Numbered from the stretch's first letter, positions 1 to 26,030 are shown. The stretch: DNA of 64,000 bases from Epiperipatus broadwayi (GCA_028023455.1 JAQFVV010000279.1:806001-870000); one strand, 5' to 3'. The notes: generated by a model not told the origin, from the sequence alone. Made by a program: numbers and translations.

Positions 1-2119
<2,119 letters not shown>

Positions 2120-2166
<47 letters not shown>

Positions 2167-2307
2167 TTAGTAGTAGTAGTAGTAGTAGCAGTAGTAGTAG
2201 TAGTATTAGTAGTAGTAGTATTAGTAGTAGTAGTGGTGTGGTTGTAGTGGTAGTAGTCACAGTAGAATTAGCAGTAGTAGCAGTAGTAGTAGTAGTGGTG
2301 GTGGTGA
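2120..2307. repeat. (TAG)n array with TAT, CAG and TGG variants
   Basis: The array starts directly at the 3' end of LINE A1. It becomes more irregular to the right (TTAG, TGGTG, GTCACAG). On its right side stands a minus-strand AATAAAG signal (about 2318-2333), so it appears to be shared by two retroelement 3' ends facing each other. Confidence 0.93.
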
Positions 2308-2330
2308 AATTTTGAAAAAAATACTTTATT

Positions 2331-2514
2331 TAATGACAAAGCCAATGCAAATGACAGCAACTGTTTAGCATGTTTCCCCATTTGAACCCCCCAATATAAA
2401 ATTTAAACCACAAATACTTGGAAGTAAAAGTTATATATATATTTAAGGAATAAACATAATTGTGCAAAGAAAAATAACTTTTTCGACGCCTAAAAATTAA
2501 ATAGTGAAGTCTCT
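2331..2514. repeat. Tandem duplication, unit 1 (about 200 bp)
   Basis: Begins with GATGACAAAGCCAATGC-like sequence (here AATGACAAAGCC) and ends with CCTAAAAATTAAATAG...TCTCT. It matches unit 2 at its start and end and holds only a short TATATATATAT seed near 2431. Its left end, read on the minus strand, looks like a retroelement 3' end (AATAAAG then T-rich sequence). Confidence 0.7.
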
Positions 2515-2534
2515 AAAAAAATAAATCTGTCCTT

Positions 2535-2634
2535 GATGACAAAGCCAATGCCACTGACAGCCATAAGTCAACTAACCAGTTGTTTGATACTTTGAACACC
2601 AAGAAAATCTGAAGAATGCATATACTTTGATGCA

Positions 2635-2700
<66 letters not shown>

Positions 2701-2754
2701 GAGCAATTAGCGATAACTGTTCTTCACACCTAAAAATTAAATAATATAATCTCT
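2535..2754. repeat. Tandem duplication, unit 2, with expanded TA run
   Basis: Repeats unit 1 (GATGACAAAGCCAATGC at the start; CCTAAAAATTAAATA...ATCTCT at the end). At the place where unit 1 has a short TA seed, this unit carries a 57-base (TA)n run at 2641-2697. Confidence 0.7.
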
Positions 2755-3621
2755 GATTCTCATAACTCTACCACTGTTCTGTGTCATAGAAACTATCTCT
2801 CTCCAAAGATGCATTCAGTTCACCTTTCCATGACCCCATTTAATGAGTCCTACTTTTTTCAAGTTCCACATCACACACATCAACCCTAGGTACTGCAGTG
2901 CATAATGAAGACATCATTTTCCACAACTACCAGATTTCAACTGTGTCATGTAACCTGCAAAACAACACAGCAAACATACATTCCAGCCCAGCCATGACAA
3001 CCCTTTGGATAAAACTTATTTAATCACTACCCAAAAACTAATCAATCCATTGCCACCACAATCAAATCCACTTAATTCTTCCAATCATGCAAAAGTGTAT
3101 ATCTAGAAGAAACACATTCAATATATATATAATGCACATTATCAAACTATCAGACTTTTTCCTAGAAATGACACAACAGAACTAGAATGAACATGACAAC
3201 ATTTATGTTGCAGCAACAGTGGCAAAACAACTTTCAGTATGGACTCATACAAACTTTTCAACACAGATATTTGTCAGAAAAGATGAAAACAGTACCAAGA
3301 TAATAATGAACCGTCCTAGTACTCATTTGGTATAAATATTGTAATGTGAACATGTATATTTTTAAATCTTAAGTATAAAATCTATATAACTATATAATAT
3401 TGAAATTGAACCTTGACATAATAAATAATAGCTGGAAACGTGTGAAAATACTAATAAAAACCTATCCAGATAATTTAATACCTTACCCCATTTACAGATG
3501 TATGATCTAATTGATCTATGTAGTCATATATATTTGAATCTGTACTGACATCTATGTAATCACTAATGTAAATACATGTATACAAAAGTAATACATTGTA
3601 TCTAGTTTAAATAAAGGACAC
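2755..3621 (+). other. Unassigned AT-rich sequence ending in a probable retroelement 3' end
   Basis: No open frame or RNA gene seen. The last bases before the next array read AAATAAAGGACAC (3609-3621), the same design as other LINE ends here (AATAAA, a few bases, then TAN repeats), so the right part may be the 3' UTR of a plus-strand element. Confidence 0.35.
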
Positions 3622-3825
<204 letters not shown>

Positions 3826-5000
3826 TATGTTTTAAAGCAAATTTTATTAGTGGTATCATATTTTGTCCAGCTGTGATTTTCCCATCCATTTCTAGTGCCA
3901 TGGAAACTGTATTTGTGGAGGTATAGCTTAAAGCCCATCAACTATATCCATGGGTCCATATGTGCTGCTGTGTTAGACAAATTATTTTTAATAGCTAGAT
4001 ATTGTTTTAGTGTAATGCATGTTTGATTATATAGCTGTGTCAGCTTTATTATGTTTGTTTAATTGTCAGTGACTGGTTTTGACATTCTAATTTTTTGTGT
4101 AGCTCATGTGCTAATGTGATTAGTTTAGATGGTGGTTGATTTTTGAGTAATGTGATTGGTATTAAATGAGTGTATGTGTGTATATACTATATATTTAGAG
4201 ACTGAGAGTCAAGTTACATTTTATTGAGCTTCTTTATCATGTTATGTGTTTCAGAGAAGAGGAACTCTGGAGTTTTGACTAGCAGAAGAATCCCTATTGT
4301 CTTTTGATATTAGTAATTCTGTTGGGGAATGTGTTTAAATTTAATTTAATTTTTGCTGTGTAATCAAAAAATGGGGAGAAGGATAGCCACATCAATTGAG
4401 TAAGATAATATTGGAAAATAAAACATAAGATCTATGAGAGTGCTGTCGTGGTTGTTATTAAAAGATACTGTATTTAGTGGGAGAAAACCTTCTCCACTCA
4501 TAAGCAGTATTGCAAGTTGATTTACCCATTTTACAACAAACATTTGATAGCTCGTATTAAAATCTTCCACAAATATAGTGAGGTAGAAATTGGAGGCTAA
4601 CAGGGAGTTAATGGTTAAATATATTTTATTAATTACAATATAATGGGGGGGTGTATACAAATATTATGTTAATTGAAAAGCTTCTGTCATTAAATGTAAT
4701 TATTAAAAGATTGGAGTCCATGGAAATTATTTTAAATGATGTGAAAGGGCATTTTTGATTGATAACTATACCTGTCCCACTTGATGGTACTGATGTGTTC
4801 CTTGAGCATGCAAAATAATTTAAGTTCCCTCATATATGTTGCTGTGCTGATTTGGGAACCATTATATATTTTTGTTTTTAATATAGCCAATATGATAGGT
4901 TGCATTGTCTGTATCCATTTGTAAATTTGTTGTGTTTTTTGTGGAGTTTAAACCTCAGACATTAGTGCTGCTATTTTTATTTTCATGTTATTTATCCTGT
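3826..5000 (-). pseudogene. LINE family A, copy A2: APE endonuclease region fused to RT remnant
   Basis: Read on the minus strand, the sequence at about 4760-4600 gives GTGIVINQKCPF, then FVYTPPHYIVINK; 4660-4364 gives FVEDFNTSY (a mutated GDFN endonuclease box), LLMSGEGFLPLN and STLIDLMF, which are exonuclease-endonuclease-phosphatase features. The same frame then runs into SYSIDVAILLP, a mutated YxDD RT box, so most of the RT between them has been deleted. The 3' end (CTAATAAAATTTGCTTTAAAAC) resembles that of A1 (CTAATAAAGTAATTTTTAAAAC) and is followed by AAC/AAT repeats. Stops elsewhere show it is inactive. The 5' limit is uncertain. Confidence 0.75.
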
Positions 5001-5126
5001 TATATTAAGATGACAATGCCATATTTTTGTGTCTTATTTATATGTTTATATTTTTATAATTTCATATTTGTTTTATAACTTTCCTTAGATTTATTACTTT
5101 TCTACTAAATAAAGTTTTTTTTTGTT

Positions 5127-5571
<445 letters not shown>

Positions 5572-5609
5572 ACCATAACTATAATTAAAAATTGTTACAT
5601 TTTTTTAAG

Positions 5610-5724
<115 letters not shown>

Positions 5725-5799
5725 TTTAGGTAGAATAATGGATTGATTGTTGAATATATTGATAGGTATTTAAATAGATAGATAAATAGATAGATGGAT

Positions 5800-7754
<1,955 letters not shown>

Positions 7755-8155
7755 GGACTTACTTAATTATTGACCAAATATGCCTATGTATAAGCATAGA
7801 TATAAAAAAAAACACTTATGATGATCAATTATTGAGGAGAGAAATACATAATTTTGAAATGATAATCATCAAACATTTAATAGTGTAAATTCTTAATGAT
7901 AATGATGACGAACCTTTTAATGGTATAAATACATAATGATGATTGAGATGATCAAACAGATATATAATAAAAATATTTACAAAAGAAAAATATCAAGTGA
8001 AGATGAATGGTATTCTGTCATTATGATGGCTTAAACCAATAAATGTCCCTGATTTAGATTTCATGATAGAAGTCTGTCTTCAATCAATCCTTATTTACAC
8101 TAGAGAAACAAAATAATTCAAAGTATAGTATAAACAAAATGATATTTAATAATTC

Positions 8156-8159
<4 letters not shown>
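7755..8159. other. Unassigned AT-rich sequence
   Basis: No feature recognised between the inverted repeat and the next TA array; repeated short ATAATGATGA-like words are present. Confidence 0.5.

Positions 8160-8244
<85 letters not shown>
8160..8244. repeat. (TA)n array
   Basis: 85 bases of pure TA units. Confidence 0.97.

Positions 8245-10296
<2,052 letters not shown>

Positions 10297-10387
<91 letters not shown>
10297..10387. repeat. (TA)n array with degenerate left edge
   Basis: TA run preceded by TATATATTATATATTTATA, and followed after a short gap by a small GTGTGTGTGCGTGTGT run on the right. Confidence 0.95.
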
Positions 10388-12203
<1,816 letters not shown>

Positions 12204-12376
12204 GCTCTTTTCTTTAGGTCTAAATAAATTTATTGTGTCAATTTTCTAAAAAAAATTAAATTAATGATGTATTCTATTGGTATGAACACTATGTTATGCT
12301 TACAATACATTTAAAAGCTTAGTTAAAATTAAATGAAAACATTTAATGTATGAAACTATGCTAAATATATTAAAAA

Positions 12377-12716
12377 CAGTTAATTCACTAAATGTCAGCC
12401 TTTTACAGCTACTGTACATGCGTTTTAATGAGTGTTAAATAATAAATGAATACTTTTCAGTTCCCATACAACATATAGCATTTAGGAAAGAATAAAATGA
12501 ATCACTTATTCTTTCCAAACCCAAATGTTTATATATGGGCAAATCTTAAGTCTGGCAAATAAAGCATGAAGATAGATCATTCACTTTAAATTATTTGTGT
12601 TGTCTGGCTTAAATGCTATATCTTGTATGGGCACTGAAAAGTATTCATTTATTATTTAACACTCATTAAAGCGCATTTACAGTAGCTGTAAAAGGCTGAT
12701 ATTTTGTGAATTACAA
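12377..12716. mobile_element. Inverted repeat with ~108-bp arms (foldback/MITE-like)
   Basis: Left arm about 12377-12485 and right arm about 12608-12716 are reverse complements with few mismatches; both contain GTCAGCCTTTTACAGCTACT-like sequence (right arm ATCAGCC) and a shared ACTTTTCAGT block. The ~120-base spacer has its own small hairpin (GAAAGAATAA...TTATTCTTTC). No open frame. Class unknown. Confidence 0.8.
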
Positions 12717-14577
12717 TTATAAACATCGCACTATAAAAATAGATGCTTGTTTAAAAACAGTTAAGTAAAGCTAAATAGTGTAATTTTATATGATCGGAAA
12801 AGCTGGCCATAATAAAATAGTGTATTAATAAGCCTTTTAAATAAGTATTAAAAGCTGAATTTTAAAAGTTATAACCTAAATTTAAATAAATAGTATATTT
12901 TAAAATGAAAATTATATTTAATAATTGTATTTGATATTATTTATTTAAAAAAGTAGTATTTGTCGTGGAGAAATGTATATTTAATTTTATAGTTTCAAAA
13001 TTATTATTCTAACTCATATTATTAATCATTATTCTTTAATATAATATTTTGCAATTAAACATTTATTTTATTTCCAGACAGAAATTGATACAGATCACAT
13101 CTTGATTTAAAAAGTCATGTGACATGTAAATATTCATACACATGTGCTTACACATTTTCTCGTTATTAAAGTTTCAAAATTGCTTTAAAATTGTACTATA
13201 TAATTGAAAATGTTTATTTGTCTACCACAAAATGAAATATAAAATTAGCTATTATAAAATAATTAATTACATTTTAAAATGAATGTAGTTAATAAAAATT
13301 AGATTTTTGTTTCTTTTAAAACAATAGATATATTAATACTAAATGTTGAATAAATTAATAAAATATTATTTTTAAGTTATTTTAAAATATTTAGTTGGTT
13401 GGAATAAAGTATAAAATTAATTTAGAATTAATATATTTAAATAATATTTTAAAAGATAAATTATTAAAATTTTTATTTTTTAATTTTAATTGTGCAATTT
13501 TGAATGGATATGTAAATCAGATGATCAGGTGAAGGTTTAATCAGACAATCAGGTTATCAATTTATTTTGATATAGAGACAGAGTGATATATAAGCTCATT
13601 AGTTTATGTGGTTGTGGATCATTACAGAAAAATTAGACATTATTTAGGTCACCACAGTTATTCATTACTCTAAACATTATGCAAATGATACTTACAATGA
13701 TTACCACTGCTATGTAGTAATAAACTTAGTAATTTGATTGTTATTGAGACAGTCATTGCAGAAAAGCTTAAGGTTGCCAAAATCTTATGGTGCCATAACG
13801 AGATCCTGTCGTTTGTCTGAGTATTACCAGATATATTCTGTGAAGGCCATTTCCAGGCTGCAATTAAGAATGCAGCATGGACTGTCTAACATTATATAAA
13901 GTGAAAAGGAAAGGTTTAAATCCAAGCCAAATCTCTAGCAAATATATCTTTCAATTAAGCTAAATTTAGAAGTTTTCATGATATTGCCACAGCAGTGGAA
14001 TTAGTTAAATGAAAGGCAAAAGAAATACAATTTTGATGTTATACAGTAAGGTTGTTATGAGGAAGAAACCCACTTCAATTCACACACTCAGCTCCATTCA
14101 AGCCATTAACATGTAGTCACTCAGTTCCAGCCAATGATCATGATGAAGATCGCTAGACTGATGTATTGTTAAAAAGGAAGTCCTTACCATCCTGTTGACC
14201 AAGATGTATAGCATATTCGGTGACCACAAGTCTAGTTGAAGACTCAAAACACCAGAGAGTAAAATTTATTTTAATTATTTAATAGTGATTTTCTTCAATA
14301 TTAATTGTATGTCTATTTTATGCATGTATAACTTGTTAATCATGAGTCTTATTATGCTGGGTGGTTTATGTCTTATTCTAATTTATGTATGTCAAATCAT
14401 TTATCCACCATTCACAGGATTCTTTCATGTTAAACATCCTTCCATATTTAGCTTAAGATATACATAAATTATAAGATGAGTGGGTGCATGTTCAATTATA
14501 TTGCATTAATGTTTAAATCTTACAAATGCGTATAAATTAAGAAAAGATAAAACACATTAATGTTATGGTTTTACTTT
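12717..14577. other. Unassigned AT-rich sequence
   Basis: Extremely AT-rich to about 13500 and then somewhat more GC-rich and sequence-diverse (13500-14260), where no frame longer than about 60 codons exists. No known element recognised. Confidence 0.45.
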
Positions 14578-14592
14578 GTCTCTTCACATACT

Positions 14593-14632
<40 letters not shown>

Positions 14633-14645
14633 AGTATGTGAAGAC

Positions 14646-14646
<1 letters not shown>
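14578..14646. repeat. Palindrome centred on a (TA)n core
   Basis: GTCTCTTCACATACTTGATA on the left is mirrored by ATATCAAGTATGTGAAGAC on the right, with only TA units between (14595-14630). The whole stretch can fold into one long hairpin. Confidence 0.85.
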
Positions 14647-14689
<43 letters not shown>

Positions 14690-14690
14690 T
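14646..14690. repeat. (TA)n followed by (TG)n
   Basis: 24 bases of TA, then about 20 bases of TG, immediately after the palindrome. Confidence 0.95.

Positions 14691-19988
<5,298 letters not shown>

Positions 19989-20013
<25 letters not shown>
19989..20013. repeat. Short (TA)n run at the left edge of the PLE
   Basis: About 25 bases of TA directly before the left terminal repeat of the Penelope-like element. Confidence 0.9.
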
Positions 20014-20021
<8 letters not shown>

Positions 20022-20066
20022 GTTTTTAACACGGATGAACCCGCAAAATATGTATTTTATATATTT
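20014..20066 (+). repeat. Left terminal direct repeat (pseudo-LTR) of the PLE
   Basis: TATTAAAAGTTTTTAACACG... through GGATGAACCCGCAAAATATG is repeated at 22546 with a few substitutions (C to T, A to G). Direct terminal repeats of this kind bound many Penelope-like elements. Only about 50 bases are shared. Confidence 0.8.
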
Positions 20067-22420
20067 AACCCATGCAAATCTACGTTTTAACATTATTAAC
20101 CTCTGCGGAGAGGAAATTTTCAAACAGCTTCATATATTTGAAAGAACGTGGATTAAAAAATGTAAGTTACTTTGTAATTTATCTTTTTTATTAGCGTGCA
20201 AAAATCACAATGTTATACCCATTTGCTGTAAAATTGTGTTTCAAAAGAACAATTATAATGTTAGTAAAATTCTAAGGAAAACTAGCAATATTATTTTAAA
20301 CTCTTTTATTAAAGAAACTCGGAAAAATTTAGACAAAATTGATAAAGTATTGTTACATTTATGTTTATTCCTTAGTAATAAAATACATCCTTTACTGTGG
20401 ACTGGTTTTGATCGTATTGCAAGTTTTAGATCGTTTAAAGATTCGGAATTTGTAACAGCAAAGCAAAAGAAAAAAATGCAAATGCTAATTAGAACACAAT
20501 CCCCAAACATTATGTATCCAAATCAAAAAAAAATTTATAATTTATCTAGGAAAGCCCTCTCTACAGATGAAATTTCGATTTTAGAATAAGGTTTCAATTT
20601 TGCTTTAACACCTTCCCCGGATACCTTTTGAGAAAATTGTTTGTAATGTTGAATCAGCTCTCGATAAAATTGATTCTACATCAGCTGATATGGCTAGAGC
20701 TGAGATTTGTAATATTTTTAAAAAGCTAAGCTCCCTAAAATAATATTTCAAAGAAAGAAAGACAAGCATTAAATAATATAAAATCGTACAAATCAATTGT
20801 TGTACTTCCAGCTGATAAAGGTAATGCCACAGTTGTAATGGATCGTGACATTTACCATATTAACATTTTAGATCTGCTTAATGATAAAACTTATAAACTA
20901 TTAAAAAGAGATCATACTATGTATTTGGAAAAAAACAACAAAAGCTATTATTAATAAATCACCTATTGAAACAGAGATAAAAAATAAAATAATCTCTCGT
21001 GAAAAATCTAGTTTCTGTCCAAAATTTTATGGACTTCCAAAAATTCACAAACCAGATACCCCCCTTCATCCAATAGTAAGTGCAATAGGTTCTTTAACTC
21101 ATATTTTAGCCAGATACTTATCAGATTTCATTAAACCTACAATCCCATCTATTAAATCATATATTAAAAACTCTCTTCATTTTATTTCTGTTTTAAAAAG
21201 TTTAAAAATTAATGCTAATGACATTCTGGTCAGTTTTGATGTTGTGTCTTTGTTTACAAACAATCCAATTGATGAAGCTTTAAATATAATCTCACAACAT
21301 TGTAATTTACCAGACCATATTATTGCTTTAATTAAACATTGACTCTTAAATAAATATTTTGTATACAATGGACAGCATTACAGACAAGTTTTTGGTACTT
21401 CTATGGGCTCACCTATCTCAGGAGTAATAGCTGATTTATTCATGGAATATATAAAAACTCGTGCTTTAGAATCATCATCTTTAAAACCTCTCATTTGGAT
21501 CAGATACATAGATGACACTTTTGTCATATGGCAACATGGAAAAAATAAATTAGATGATTTTTTCTTACATTTAAATAATATGCATCATCATACTAAATTT
21601 ACAATGGAGACAGAGTCTGATGGAAAACTCCCTTTTCTTGATGTTCTAGTCACCAGAACACCAATCAGTTTATATTTTTCTATTTACAGAAAGGATACAC
21701 ACACAAACAAATATTTGCATTTTCATTCTCATCATCACCCAACTCAGATAGTTTCTGTAGCCAAAACTCTTTTAAATAGAGCAATTAACCTTTAAGATGA
21801 GACACATCTGAAAGAAGAAATAAATCATATTAATAGTGTTTTATTAGCAAATAGTTATAATTACAAATTTATAAAAAAAAGCCTTATTTCAAGCCCAAAA
21901 TAGACAAAATAGTTAACAAAAAGATGATAAATCAGCTATTAGGATCTGTGTTCCATATGTAAAAGGAACTACAGACAGTATCGGACATATATTAAAATGT
22001 TATAATATAGATACAACATTTTCTGCTCATCAAAAGATCAGCAATATAATAACCAAGCCTAAGGATTCAATCCCTCTTGAATCTCATGGTGTCTATCAAA
22101 TCTCATGTAAAAATTGTAAAGCTTCTTACATAAGTATGAGTAATTGTTGCATCAGTGTTAGGAGGGATGAGCATGCTAATGCAGTTAAACAACACTCATC
22201 ATCATCAGCACTCTCACTCCATACTATAGATTCCAGTCATAAAATTGATTTTTCTAGTACCACATCATATCCAGTGGTGATAATCTCTACCAATGCAAAA
22301 TTAGAGAAGCCATTGAGATACTTAAAAGGCCAGATTGTATCAATAAGCGAGATGATACATGCAAACTTCCTCCTATTTGGAAAGATTTTTTTTAAAAAAC
22401 ATTCCTAAATTTAACATTTT
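20035..22420 (+). pseudogene. Penelope-like element (PLE) ORF: reverse transcriptase with GIY-YIG endonuclease
   Basis: Retrotransposon polyprotein, now broken. 20035-20589 is an open N-terminal part (184 codons) ending in the family motif YNLSRKALSTDEISIL. After a stop and a frameshift near 20620 the reading goes on (IPFEKIVCNVESALDKID), shifts again after 20740, and continues with SIVVLPADKGNATVVMD, then FCPKFYGLPKIHKP, IVSAIGS and LVSFDVVSLFTN (RT motif A region). A TGA stop lies at 21340-21342. The frame 21403-21795 carries GTSMGSPISG (from 21391) and RYIDDTFVIW (catalytic DD). Around 22088-22175 a GVYQIS...CKNCKASYIS...RRDEH pattern marks a GIY-YIG nuclease, with Ser in place of the usual Gly of YIG. 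Domain order and size match a nearly full-length PLE; several frameshifts and stops make it inactive. PLE identity is firm; the subfamily is not determined. Confidence 0.9.
21403..21795 (+). CDS. Longest intact RT segment of the PLE (fragment of the broken ORF)
   Basis: 130 codons starting at an internal Met of the RT. Contains MGSPISGVIADLFMEYI (motif B of PLE reverse transcriptases), RYIDDTFVIWQHG (motif C, catalytic Asp pair) and KLPFLDVLV (motif D/E region). It is not an independent gene; it is listed because it is the clearest evidence for the RT. Confidence 0.85.
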   Translation: MGSPISGVIADLFMEYIKTRALESSSLKPLIWIRYIDDTFVIWQHGKNKLDDFFLHLNNMHHHTKFTMETESDGKLPFLDVLVTRTPISLYFSIYRKDTHTNKYLHFHSHHHPTQIVSVAKTLLNRAINL

Positions 22421-22499
22421 TTGCTATTGGTGGAATTTTCCCATTTTATTCAAATCAGTGATTGTAGCGCCTCTACAACCGTCTTTCTACCTTTTATAA

Positions 22500-22537
22500 C
22501 TCTGTGGATGGCTTGTGTGACCAAGTCGAAACATCAG
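22500..22537 (+). ncRNA. Hammerhead-like hairpin motif at the 3' side of the PLE (decayed)
   Basis: CTCTGTGGAT precedes stem GGCTTG (22510-22515), loop TGTGAC, stem CAAGTC (22522-22527), then GAAAC (22528-22532) and ATCAG. Penelope-like elements are known to carry hammerhead ribozyme motifs (CUGAUGA, stem II, GAAA). Here the CUGAUGA box has substitutions and there is one extra base before the stem, so activity is doubtful. Position and layout recur in three other places in the window. Confidence 0.45.
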
Positions 22538-22545
22538 TATATTAA

Positions 22546-22598
22546 TATTAAAAGTTTTTAACATGGATGAGCCCGCAAAATATGTATTATATATATAT
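22546..22598 (+). repeat. Right terminal direct repeat (pseudo-LTR) of the PLE
   Basis: Matches the left repeat at 20014, offset 2532 bases, with about 6 differences. The sequence runs on into short TA units. Confidence 0.8.
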
Positions 22599-22666
22599 AA
22601 GATTTATAATTATATAAAGAAAATGTTTAGTTTTCAGCAATACATATTAATAAAATTATTGCTTCG

Positions 22667-23436
<770 letters not shown>

Positions 23437-23518
<82 letters not shown>
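23437..23518. repeat. (TA)n array
   Basis: About 82 bases of pure TA units. Confidence 0.97.
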
Positions 23519-23519
<1 letters not shown>

Positions 23520-24012
23520 TAACCTGGTCTTCATGCATCCTCACTTCAGAATAGTATATGATATAAAATAAAACGGGTACTAGCTCAGTTAATAATTAAT
23601 AAATAAAATATTCAGCATTAAAATTAAATATTTCACTAGCTCAAATTTAAAATACAAATAAGGTTCAGTTTATAAAAATAAATTAAATAAATATTTCATA
23701 TCTTCATGAGACTTGAAGTGAAAATACAGGTGACAAGATAGATTACATTGAGCCAATATCCTACAGATACTACCTCAATGGCATAAGAACACTATCTCTC
23801 CTTATTACTATTTCAAATAACAAACTCATAGTATTCTTACGACTTTAATAACTTTTACTCACTAAGATTAAACTAATAATTACATCTTAATCTTCTATTT
23901 ATAATAATCTAGCTCAATAAAAATCTCAGGTTTATAAAGTTTATCTTAAATTAATAAAAATACGGTAGTAAAATATGAGAAGAGATTTTATGTCATAATC
24001 TACTACACTGAA

Positions 24013-24220
<208 letters not shown>

Positions 24221-24413
24221 ATTCAATTCAATTCAATTTATTCTATGAAATAAAACAAAGTACATCACAAATATTTAAAAACTCCAAACAAGAAAAATCT
24301 TGTGTGTGGAATTTACATGTAAAAATAAATTAAATAAAAATACAATCAAAAACTCAAAAGAACAGTTTAGGAAATAAATAAAATTAATTAAATAAATAAA
24401 ATAAATGCCAAAA

Positions 24414-25940
24414 TTAATACATAGTACACAACCATTGACACAAATATTTTTTGAATGATATATAAGAAATATTATTCAGATCAATTGAACATTCATATAC
24501 AAATTTATTAAACAACTTTGACCCAGAATAAACATATTGTCTTCTACTAGATTCCTTAAAAAATTTTGGTAAAGGTAATTGAAATTTATTAGAAAGACGA
24601 GTATTTAGAACATAAACTCTAGAATTCAGAAAAGGTTTAGCACAAAAAATATCAAAAATAACTCTATATTGATATAAGTGATTTACATCAAATAAACCAA
24701 ATGCAATATAAATATCTCGAACAGAAGAGGAACGAGGTCTACCAAAAATAATGCGCAAAGTATAATTTTGCAAAACACGCAAAGAAGATAAAATATGTGG
24801 AGAAGCATTACCCCAAATAATGATATTGTAAGATAAAATACTCTGATAACAGGGAATGTAAATAAAAATGAGAGCAGACCTAGGAAGAAATTTAACTAAA
24901 TAATAAAACATATAGTTTAAATTACGTAACCGTTGACAAAGATAGGTAATGTGATTTGTCCAGGACAATCTGGAGTCAATATATATTCCCAAATAACAAT
25001 AATTATCTACCAAAGGAATATTCTCACAAGTATATATACTATTATAATGCAAAATATACTTACAGCAAATTTTAATCTTAAGAGAAAAAAAAGTACGCTT
25101 GTAAGAAAAAAGAATAGCTTTTGTTTTATCTAAATTGACCAACAATGAATTATATGCCAACCATTTACCAATTGAGTCCAAATCCTCATTCACTAATTTT
25201 TCAAGAAGATTATAAGAAACAGCATTGCAAGATAAAGCAATATCATCAGCAAAACCAAAAATCTTAGAATGTAACTTCAATGAAAATAAATCATTAATAT
25301 AAATTAAAAACAATAGAGGACCAAGTACTGAACCTTGCGGAACTCCAGAATTAATCAAGACAACATCACTGATAGTACCATAAATATTAGTAAACTGTTT
25401 CCTATCATTTAAATAACTCTCCAACCAACTACCAATAGATCCACGAAAACCATACAAGTAGCAACGCTTAATCAAAATATTATGATTAACAGAATCAAAT
25501 GCTTTAGATAAATCAAGATAAATAGCCAATGTTTTAAGTTCCTGATCCAATGAAGATGTTAAATACTGAACATGATGTTTTAAAGCATCTAATGTACTTC
25601 TTCCAGGAAGAAAACCATATTGATAGTCAGATAAAATTTTATTTTTAAACAGAAATGACAACATTTGATCCCTAACAATCATTTCCAATAATTTAGAAAA
25701 AACAGAAATAATAGCAATTGGCCTATAATTGACCATAAGAGTAGAATCACCCTTTTTATAAACAGGAGTAATAACATTAACTTTCAGACATTCTGGAAAT
25801 GATCCAGACTGCAAAGATAAATTAAATAAATGAACTAAAATAGGCAAAAATGCAACCTTATTTTCTTTAAGCATCTTAGGTGTTATACCATCTAGTCCAA
25901 AAGAAGTGACATTTTTTAAACTATCAATTGCTACAGACAA
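24414..25940 (-). CDS. CR1-group LINE ORF2, reverse transcriptase part
   Basis: 508 codons from an internal Met; the true ORF2 start lies in the upstream endonuclease frame. RT motifs are in order: GLDGITPKML (15-24), YRPI (72-75), GFLPGRSTLDAL (109-120), YLDLSKAFDSVNH (141-153, first catalytic Asp), SGVPQGSVLGPLLFLIYIND (198-217) and FADDIAL (230-236, catalytic Asp pair). The C-terminal third holds YLGIYIDSRLSWTNHI and a conserved LINE tail with no zinc finger. It makes cDNA at the target site by target-primed reverse transcription, on ORF2-bound RNA. All catalytic residues visible are present. The frame is separated from the endonuclease by two indels near 25966 and 26032. Stop at 24414. 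Confidence 0.93.
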   Translation of the reverse strand: MSVAIDSLKNVTSFGLDGITPKMLKENKVAFLPILVHLFNLSLQSGSFPECLKVNVITPVYKKGDSTLMVNYRPIAIISVFSKLLEMIVRDQMLSFLFKNKILSDYQYGFLPGRSTLDALKHHVQYLTSSLDQELKTLAIYLDLSKAFDSVNHNILIKRCYLYGFRGSIGSWLESYLNDRKQFTNIYGTISDVVLINSGVPQGSVLGPLLFLIYINDLFSLKLHSKIFGFADDIALSCNAVSYNLLEKLVNEDLDSIGKWLAYNSLLVNLDKTKAILFSYKRTFFSLKIKICCKYILHYNSIYTCENIPLVDNYCYLGIYIDSRLSWTNHITYLCQRLRNLNYMFYYLVKFLPRSALIFIYIPCYQSILSYNIIIWGNASPHILSSLRVLQNYTLRIIFGRPRSSSVRDIYIAFGLFDVNHLYQYRVIFDIFCAKPFLNSRVYVLNTRLSNKFQLPLPKFFKESSRRQYVYSGSKLFNKFVYECSIDLNNISYISFKKYLCQWLCTMY

Positions 25941-26030
25941 CTGAGATTCAGAAACATCAGAATATAAAAAAAGAATTCAAACTTGAATAAGAAGACAGAA
26001 TCTGCTCAGGCACATCACGCATCGATAAAT

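Noticed and set aside
20014-22598. LTR retrotransposon reading of the direct repeats
   Set aside because: No gag, protease, integrase, primer-binding site or TG...CA ends. The RT and GIY-YIG motifs are those of Penelope-like elements.
24933-25133. Plus-strand frame inside the CR1 RT region
   Set aside because: It is the antisense shadow of ORF2, without motifs.
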